64,000 bases of DNA from Posidonia oceanica. Lineage: Eukaryota; Streptophyta; Magnoliopsida; Alismatales; Posidoniaceae. The number at the start of each line of letters is the position of its first letter. The first letter of the stretch is position 1. Shown piece by piece: positions 56,760-64,000 of the stretch. The translations under genes and the position numbers were made by a program. Location: contig JAZBRS010000049.1 in NCBI GenBank assembly GCA_037176725.1, positions 15,270,001-15,334,000 on the forward strand, written 5' to 3'. Under the pieces are notes generated by a model. That model saw only the letters and a list, made by a program, of their open reading frames with translations. It searched no databases and had not been told where the DNA came from.

Positions 56760-58466
56760 AAGGAAATGAAAGCAGACGTGACTTCGAAAAGGTATACAAA
56801 GGCGCTCGTCCTCAAACCAACTGAGGAAACAAGCAGACATGACCTCGAAAGGGCATGCAAAGGCACTCGTCCTTAAACCAACTGAGGAAACTAGCAGACA
56901 TGACCTCGAAAGGGTATGCAAAGAGGCTCGTCCTCAAACCAACGAGGAAACAAGCAGACATGACCTCGAAAGGGCATGCAAAGGCGCTCATCCTCAAACC
57001 ATCGAGGAAACAAGTAGACATGACCTTGAAAGGGCATACAAAGGCACTCGTCCTCAAACCATCGAGGAAACAAGCAGACATGACCTCGAAAGAGCATGCA
57101 AAGGGGCTCGTCCTTAAACCATCGAGGAAACAAGCAGACATGACCTCGAAAGGGCATGCAAAGGCGCTCGTCCTCAAACCATCGAGGAAACAAGTAGACA
57201 TGACCTCGAAAGGGCATACAAAGGCGCTCATCCTCAAACCATCGAGGAAACAAGCAGACATGACCTCGAAAGAGCATGCAAAGGGGCTCGTCCTCAAACC
57301 ATCGAGGAAACAAGCAGACATGACCTCGAAAGGGCATGCAAAGGGGCTCGTCCTCAAACCAACTGAGGAAAGAAGCAGACATGACCTCGAAAGGGCATGC
57401 AAAGGCACTCGTCCTTAAACCAACTGAGGAAACTAGCAGACATGACCTCGAAAGGGCATGAAAAGAGGCTCGTCCTCAAACCAACGAGGAAACAAGCAGA
57501 CATGACCTCGAAAGGGCATGCAAAGGCGCTCGTCCTCAAACCATCGAGGAAACAAGCAGACATGACCTCGAAAGAGTATGCAAAGGGACTTGTCCTTAAA
57601 CCATCGAGGAAACAAGTAGACATGACCTCGAAAGGGCATGTAAAGGCGCTCGTCCTCAAACCATCGAGGAAACAAGCAGACATGACCTCGAAAGGGCATG
57701 CAAAGGCACTCGTCCTCAAACCATCGAAGAAACAAACAGACATGACCTCGAAAGGGCATGCAAAGGCGCTCGTCCTCAAACCATCGAGGAAACAAGCAGA
57801 CATGACCTCGAAAGAGCATGCAAACGGGCTCGTCCTCAAACCATCGAGGAAACAAGCAGACATGACCTCGAAAGGGCATGCAAAGGGGCTCGTCCTCAAA
57901 CCAACTGAGGAAACAAGCAGACATGACCTCGAAAGAGCATGCAAAGGGGCTCGTCCTCAAACCATCGAGGAAACAAGCAGACATGACCTCGAAAGGGCAT
58001 GCAAAGGGGCTCGTCCTCAAACCAACTGAGGAAAGAAGCAGACATGACCTCGAAAGGGCATGCAAAGGCACTCGTCCTTAAACCAACTGAGGAAACTAGC
58101 AGACATGACCTCGAAAGGGCATGAAAAGAGGCTCGTCCTCAAACCAACGAGGAAACAAGCAGACATGACCTCGAAAGGGCATGCAAAGGGGCTCGTCCTT
58201 AAACCATCGAGGAAACAAGCAGACATGACCTCGAAAGGGCATGTAAAGGCGCTCGTCCTCAAAGCATCGAGGAAACAAGCAGACATGACCTCGAAAGGGC
58301 ATGCAAAGGCACTCGTCCTCAAACCATCGAAGAAACAAACAGACATGACCTCGAAAGGGCATGCAAAGGCGCTCGTCCTCAAACCGTTGAGGAAACAAGC
58401 AGACATGACCTTGAAAGGGCATGCAAAGGGGCTCGTCCTCAAACCATCGAGGAAACAAATAGACAG
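56760..58466. repeat. 60-bp tandem repeat array with higher-order structure
   Basis: About 28 copies of a 60-bp unit (occasionally 61 bp) built around ACATGACCTCGAAAGGGCAT. Variant units that begin AACTGAGG instead of ATCGAGG start near 56819, 57360 and 58021 and are followed by the same series of variants. The array thus evolved in blocks of roughly 9-11 units (540 and 661 bp). It lies in the 3' untranslated region of a Tat/Ogre-type element, a known birthplace of satellite repeats. The unit is a multiple of three, so long frames on both strands (up to about 212 codons) are a by-product. Confidence 0.95.
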
Positions 58467-58560
58467 CTAGAGCGGCACGGAATAAAAGGGGCAAAATTCC
58501 TACGTGAAAGAAAGGGGGCATCTTTCCTGCCAAGAAGGCAAGCAAGAAAAGGGGCACACA

Positions 58561-58845
58561 ACAGATGATAGGTTTCGGACCCATCGACCGCGAGGAATGA
58601 GCTGATAAGTTTCAGACTTATCGGCCGCAAAGGAGCTGAAATGTGATAAGTTTCGGACTTATCGACCGCAAAGGGTTTGAAAAGTGATAAGTTTCAGACT
58701 TATCAGCCGTAAATGGTTGAAATGTGATAAGTTTTGGACTTATCGACCGCAAAGGGTTTGAAAAGCGATAAGTTTCAGACTTATCGACCGCAAAGGGTTG
58801 AAATGTGATAAGTTTCGGACTTATCGACCGCAAAGGGTGTAGGGG
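58561..58845. repeat. Seven tandem units of 40-41 bp with a hairpin
   Basis: Each unit has GATAAGT-TTCGG-ACTTATC, a perfect 7-bp stem with a five-base loop (TTCGG, TTCAG or TTTGG), then GACCGCAAAGGG. The first unit is diverged (GATAGGT...ACCCATC keeps the pairing). The pairing is retained although the loop varies. Confidence 0.9.
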
Positions 58846-60811
58846 CACCAAAACCTGAAGGCGGAGCGAGAAAACGGATGGGCCTGCAACAGCTAGGCGT
58901 GCTAGCCTGGATGTAGCTGGAGGTGTAATACCATGGGGCAGCAAAAAAAGATGCCCCTGGCATCAGGGATGATACCAGGGGACAGTCGAAGCGCCATTGA
59001 CATTGAAAGAGCGATGGATATAGGCAAAACTGACACGTTTGCCAAACGAGTAGTTTGGGCTACCAGCCCGGTATGCAGGGAGGATGAATGTAAGGGCTCA
59101 CCGTGCAATGTGCAATGCCGGTGGGGAATGCAATGGGCTGATGCAAGGAAAAAAGCAGGGGCCCATCGTGGTGGGTGTGCAATGGCCTCTGAGTCGGCAT
59201 GTGATGTAGCGTCACGGAGTGACAAACAATGGCTATGCCGATCATCAAGGACCACCCAACGCGGTGGGGGGACCAAAACTTTGAAAAAGCGTGGAGCCTC
59301 TGAGTGAGGTCAGGCAAAAATTACTCGTCCTTAACTCCGATTTTCGAAAACAGAAGAAGGGGAAGATAGGTTGTTATGCATGTGTGTTTTTGGTGGCTTA
59401 GGATTCAAAGCAGCTGATGCCGAGAGGATGCTTCTGCATTTTCTGACTCAGGGGATTCTCGATCCTCAAGCAACGCCATGCCGAGTTGTGGTTGGTGGCT
59501 CTCTTTGACCTCCGGGTATAACTGCTCATACGCCCTAATTGGTTCGGGCGTTCTTTGACCTCTTGATATTAGGGTATAGAGGCGCCTCAAGTGGGATCTC
59601 GCTAATGGACGAGAATCCCTACACCTCAGTCAAGTACTCTCATTTCTAGCTCGGGATGAGGCCTCAGCTTTGCAAAACATAGCCTTTGGCTGCATGTGGG
59701 TAGCAAAAGCGTTGGATGTAGCTTCATAACCTCCGTCCTAAATCCTCGGGGACCGACTACTGCTTTTGACGCTCTCGGATAGATTTTTCTTTTCCCCTCA
59801 TGAGTGACTGGAGTTGTATCTAGCCTGCCAAGGAGGTAGAGTTGTTGTTTGCACAAAGGAGTTGGACCATGCTGCTGCGCTCAGAGGGTGGGGCTAAGTC
59901 TTCCTAATAAGGTTTCCCATGCAGTTGGCAGTGTAGTGATTGGAGTTTGAAAGCTAAGGGGGCTTCGATGCTCGTCCAAGTCACTCCTCTCATGGGCGTC
60001 TTCTTACTTCGACTTCTTTCTTCAGTTTTCTTTAATGCCCAGCATGCATATCTTGTCATCATATTTTTTGCTCACATGATCTCTATTCTTTTGGGATATA
60101 CATGTCTTCGCCCTCTTGGGGTAGCGGTCCCTGATGAGGAGTTAAAGAGCTCAGCTGGTCGGCGTACACCTTCAGCCTCTGCAGTGTGTACAGGCAGCCT
60201 CTGGCTACGCTCTGCTCTGCTTTGGTCCTCTCCATATTTGGTGGACTCTCTTGATAAGGTGGATCTCGCTTCTGGAGTTTTGAGCTCTGCGAGATGCTCT
60301 GTTCTGCTCTCAGTCTCACTTTGTAGCCACATGCAAGAGATGACGCTGCTTGAGTGAGTTCTGCCTGAGATTGTCGATGCTTGACACCCTCTCGGTACTA
60401 GTGCTTGTTGGCCCAAAGCTAGGTTTTCTGACTATACAAATGTTTCTGTTTTTTTTTTTGCATTTTAGAAAGGGAACAAGCAAGTTTTTGGGTTTTTCCA
60501 TGTGTTCTGTATTTTTTTATGAATTTTCTGTTTAAAGAAAACATAAAAAGGGAAAACCAACAGAAGGAAAGCATGTTTTTGTTGCTTTTTTATTTTTTGA
60601 TTTTTTTTTTTGATGTTTTTGTCTTTTGCAGGAAATGATATGTACATATAGGAAATGAAAAATGCATGTTTTTGGGTTTTGACGGATTTTATAATTTTTA
60701 TAGTTTTTGATAATGCGAGAAAACATGAAAACGAACAAAACCGGAAGGGTGAATGACAATGCATGCAAAAAGAAAAAAGACAATGTAAGAGGTACTTACC
60801 TGCCAGCAACC
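58846..60811 (-). other. Tat/Ogre-type internal region without recognised domain
   Basis: No protease, RT, RNase H or integrase motif was found on either strand. The longest frames (about 115-136 codons near 59947-60416) show no known domain. 60430-60740 is T-rich on the plus strand with several homopolymer runs. If this is one element, its pol has been deleted. Confidence 0.45.
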
Positions 60812-61261
60812 TCAGGATGGAGGTGTTGGACCTGCTCCCGCGCCGCTGGTGCTGCCCCAGTGCCTCTGGCCATGTACTCCCTTACCCTTGCATAAACGTT
60901 CTGACTGACCTAGCGAAACGGGAATCTCAGGATGTGGGACAACAAGGGGGGCCGGAACGAGTCCGACGGAATCAGAAGGGTCCGTCAGGGAGGGAACAGA
61001 GTCAGGAGCGATGGGGTCGATCCCCAAGGATTCGGAGCTGATGAGCTCCTGCACGATGTCCCGGAGGGTACGGCAATCATCCGTCGACTGCCCCGTGGCT
61101 CGATGGTAGAGACAGTACGCATTCGCATCATACCCCTGCGGAAGTGGGTCTGGTGGCGGGCGAGCTTTCGGGTGCCCCAGAAGTGACGCAATCTGAGGAA
61201 AGACGACGCTTAGCGGCCCACAAAACATGGCAAAGTCGAAATGGCCTCGTCTTTGTCTCAA
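60812..61261 (-). pseudogene. Tat/Ogre-type Ty3 gag fragment, copy A
   Basis: A 149-codon frame carries ArgProProProAspProLeuProGlnGlyTyr. It is followed by Cys-Leu-Tyr-His, ThrGlyGln-Ser, Asp-Asp-Cys and an LeuArgAspIleValGlnGluLeuIle helix. This is the gag C-terminal Cys/His motif of Tat/Ogre elements (Cys-X2-His ... Cys). It lacks a proper start and ends in a Pro-rich tail. It overlaps copy B by a few bases in another frame. Confidence 0.72.
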
Positions 61262-61809
61262 TTGCGGTCCCTGACGGGCCGGCGCGACGTGATGTGCTGG
61301 CTCTTCGGGAGGAACATCAAGAGATGGAGAGGGCTCAAGAGGAGGGGCAGGAAGCGAAGGCCCCCCCGGAGCACGATAGGAGGAGGCGATGCAAGAAGGG
61401 GAGGCAATGCAGGGGTGGGGATCTTGATTGTTCCAGTGTCAATGAGATCCAGAATCCTGTTCTGCAGAGTGACGCACACATCGGTTGAATGCCTGGGACA
61501 CCGATGGAACGTGTAGAACACGTTCGTCTTATACCACCACAGAAGAGGATCTGGTGGTGGACGAACCTCAGGGAGTGCCAAGAGATGGGCAACCCTGGGG
61601 AATAAAGAGCTGAGTGGTTGGCCCAAGGGAGTAGGATCAGAAGGTTTGCGCCGAACGCGCCTCCTCCTCTGCTGCTGCTCTTGAGGAGTAAGAAATGCAA
61701 AAAGTGCAGGATGGTTAGGTGGCACAAATGGAACAGGTACAGGAGGTGCGGGAGCAGAAGGTGCAATAGCAGATAGCTGGCTCTGCATGGCTTGAGCTAG
61801 GGCTTGCAT
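61258..61809 (-). pseudogene. Tat/Ogre-type Ty3 gag fragment, copy B
   Basis: 183 codons. A Gln/Ala and Pro-rich start leads to ThrProLeuGlyGlnProLeuSer, then ProGluValArgProProProAspProLeu and PheHis...HisSerThrAspValCysValThrLeu. This is the same segment as copy A but with the first Cys of the motif replaced by Tyr or Phe. Two successive copies of the gag C-terminal motif in one element are unusual. Confidence 0.65.
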
Positions 61810-61842
61810 TTCCTGAGCCAGCTGAGAGAAGGATTGGAACTG

Positions 61843-62547
61843 CTAGGTTAGGGTGGCTAAGATGGTGGAGTCAATGGTTACAGGCAAAGCAAGAGACTCT
61901 GGGACAAACGAGGCTGGGTTAGGGTGAGCTACCAAAGACAGAATAATAGGAGATCCTAAGGAAGTAGAAGTAAATGCCTCAACACAAGGACCCAGGGTCA
62001 GACACAAAGGGGACGAAGACGAAGCTAGCGGTAGACGTGACACTACAACGGGTAAGGGAGGTGATACCCCAGCATGGAATACCACAGAAGATCCCCGAGG
62101 TAGGGGAGCAGACTGGCCAGATAGAGGGACGACAACTGCAAGTGCAAAAGACATGGTTGAGGAACAAGGAGGCTGACCCACAGACAGAGGAGGCACCTGA
62201 TAGCTCAGTCCATTGGTGCCGAGACGAAATGAGGGTTGAACCTGTGCCTCGGCATGAGGTGCCACAGGTAGAGAGAAGGCAAAGGTAGCTGGACCAGGGA
62301 GCGCTCCCAGGGGAGGTGCCTGAAGAAAGGGATAGATCCCGGCCAGAAGAAAAGGGGAAGATTGACTATCAACACTGGAATCCGCAGGAGGCGACGAGCC
62401 AGAGGATGGATCCCCTATGGTAATGGAGAAGATCCAGACAGGCAAAACAGGGAACAGGACAGTCAGAAACTGTATGCAAGGATAAGGAGCAGATGTGACC
62501 GAAAGACGCGCAATCGGGCGCGACTCGAGACCTGTGCAAACAAACAA
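61843..62547 (-). other. Pro/Ser/Leu-rich frame upstream of the gag fragments
   Basis: A 234-codon minus-strand frame rich in Pro, Ser, Leu and Val, with no domain that I recognise. By position it could be an N-terminal gag region or a spacer of the element. Open frames on the plus strand in the same interval are shorter. Confidence 0.3.
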
Positions 62548-62584
62548 AGTAATTAGATAGCTGCAAAGTTATTTAGTTGTGGCA

Positions 62585-63890
62585 TGAATGGTGCACATGC
62601 AAATAAATGCCCTAGAATGCGCTCTCTCACCATGCATGTCCTGAGTAGGCGGCCTACTAGGACTCACTCATGGGTATGGGTTTATTGACTCCAGGTAAGA
62701 AAAAGTAGGTCCCCATCTCGACCCTGGCCAAAGCTCAGGTATAACGGGTGGTGTGTTAGTGGCCTTGACTATGCCGAAGCATGGTTTGTACCCTCTACTA
62801 GCACCGACGCGATCCCAGACAAGGGGGCAGACTGACTAGCTCGCCCTGTGCTAAAGCAACCGAACGAGAGACCGAGACTGTCCTTCTCAGACTAAGTGGG
62901 TGGACTCAGGTGAGAAGATGCATGCTTTCTAGTATGATTAGACGTGCGATATGCTTTAGAGTATTTTACTTGCGTTTCATTTAACCAAAAGGAGAAAATT
63001 GCAAGTTTAGCTCTAGTTGCTTAAGATTTAAAAGTTGGCTTTATTGTTGCTTTTAAATTAAGCCAAAGGGGAGCAAATAAGTTTCTAATATCCTAAACAT
63101 GGCAAAAGCATCAGGGGGAAAGAAACAGGAAGTCATGGCATGTAGACAATCACACAACAAGGCAAAACCAACACAACAAGCAAAAGTTAAAAACCCAAAG
63201 CAAAATGCGAATGCTTAATTGGTGGTATGCATGCACTCATGCAAATGATATGCTTTCTAGCATGCTCTCGCTCACCAATATAGTGTGTCCTAGTAGGTTG
63301 TCTACTTTGGACTCGCACAAGTGTATGGGTCACCGACTCGGTCAGAAAGTAAGGCTCCCGTTCTAAATCCTGACCAAAGCTCAGGTAGTGAAAGGGTGGT
63401 GCGTTTGGAGCCTCGACCCGGCCAAAGCACAGGTTGTACCCATGACTAACACCGACGCGACCCCTGACAAGGGGGGGTAGAACGACCAACTCACTTCACG
63501 CCAAAGCGGTGGAACGAGAGACCGAAACTGTCCTTCTCAGACTGATAGGTGGACTCAGATGAGAAGATGCATGCCCTATATGATAATTCATGCAAATGAT
63601 TAAAGTTTTTTATCTTGCATGTTTTATTAACCCAAAAGGGGTGAATGTGTGTTGGCATCTCTAGTTGCTCCTAGATTTGACTTTTACTTGCTGTTTTTAA
63701 TTACCAAGGGGGAAGCAACCAGTCTCTAGTTGTCCTTAGGCCTAATGCAAAAAAGGGGAAGAAAATCACCCAAGCATGGCAAGCAAGCGGCATACATCAT
63801 CACAAAAGGCATGCGCATGATATGTGCAGGTATAGTGGACGTGATAGTGAAAAGAAAAAACACTTGTCACATCAAAAGATAGGTATGCAT
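62585..63890. repeat. Two diverged tandem copies of a roughly 649-bp segment
   Basis: Shared blocks, such as CACCGACGCGA (62802 and 63450) and GAGAAGATGCATGC (62912 and 63561), keep an offset of 648-649 bases. Others are AACGAGAGACCGA and CTGTCCTTCTCAGACT. Similarity continues into AACCAAAAGG-type sequence. It is non-coding and probably leader or untranslated sequence of the Tat/Ogre-type element. From 63890 to the window end nothing further is recognised. Confidence 0.78.
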
Positions 63891-64000
63891 GGCATGTGTG
63901 TGTGTAGTGGCATAGCAATTTTGTAGAACAAAGCATTTACCACTCAAAAGGCATGTATTATGCACAAATAAAGCAAACAAGAGCAATGTAAGCAATACGT

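Noticed and set aside
56760..58466. CRISPR-like array
   Set aside because: Units are contiguous with no unique spacers, and the context is a plant retroelement.
56812..58584. Long open frames of about 130-212 codons on both strands over the 60-bp array, encoding 20-residue repeats
   Set aside because: The unit is a multiple of three bases and free of stops, so frames stay open on both strands automatically. There is no independent sign of coding.
60072..60416. A 114-codon minus-strand frame as a gene in the Tat/Ogre-type internal region
   Set aside because: No recognised domain. The overlapping frame on the same strand is equally open, and the position suggests untranslated element sequence.
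1..64000. tRNA, rRNA or snRNA genes
   Set aside because: No cloverleaf or conserved RNA core was seen. The only tRNA-related signals are short retroelement primer sites.

Overview
This is plant nuclear DNA made almost entirely of transposable elements, with one recognisable host gene split among them. An angiosperm with a large repeat-rich genome is suggested by spliced genes with GT-AG introns, Ty1/copia elements with initiator-Met tRNA primer sites, Mutator-like transposons (MULEs) with plant mobile domain (PMD) genes, a TRIM, a LINE and Tat/Ogre-type Ty3 elements with a very long LTR. I could not identify the species.

Region 1 (1-8.05 kb): a decayed copia pol remnant whose 3' LTR was split by a second complete but mutated copia element (2576-7969, 132-bp LTRs). 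Region 2 (8.8-21.4 kb, minus strand): the 5' part of a class II histone deacetylase gene resembling HDA14. Four exons (21398-21359, 20127-19817, 18745-18671, 9990-9889) join in frame. Intron 3 is 8.7 kb because it holds a copia element (10080-15183, perfect GTCTT target duplication). That element itself carries a 331-bp TRIM, also flanked by GTCTT. The same intron holds a LINE fragment, a copia 3' end and a MITE-like inverted repeat. No exon for the catalytic part of the deacetylase was found to the left.

Region 3 (21.45-39.65 kb): two related MULEs lie tail to tail, 69 bp apart. Each carries a MURA-type transposase gene (PB1-like N-terminus, zinc-binding region, DDE domain, SWIM finger, zinc knuckle) followed by a spliced PMD gene. 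Both copies are broken by stops and frameshifts. The first ends 57 bp upstream of the deacetylase start codon. The second has acquired a 2.4-kb solo LTR with an ACAGA duplication and, inside its PMD intron, a fragment encoding a C2H2 zinc finger. The TIRs contain arrays of short GAATTCGGCA/TGCCGAATTC palindromes.

Region 4 (40.2-46.98 kb): the 5' LTR and most of the body of a SIRE-like copia element, with a 1.34-kb solo LTR inserted in its protease region (TGCAA duplication). It stops abruptly at 46980.

Region 5 (46.98-64 kb): Tat/Ogre-type Ty3 sequence. A plus-strand LTR of about 5.6 kb followed by a primer site sits inside a minus-strand LTR. Upstream of the minus LTR are a polypurine tract, about 28 copies of a 60-bp tandem repeat with higher-order structure, a 41-bp hairpin-bearing repeat, two tandem gag zinc-knuckle fragments and a duplicated 649-bp segment. 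No pol is visible, so this looks like a non-autonomous or internally deleted element. The layout fits the known tendency of Tat-lineage 3' untranslated regions to generate satellite-like repeats.
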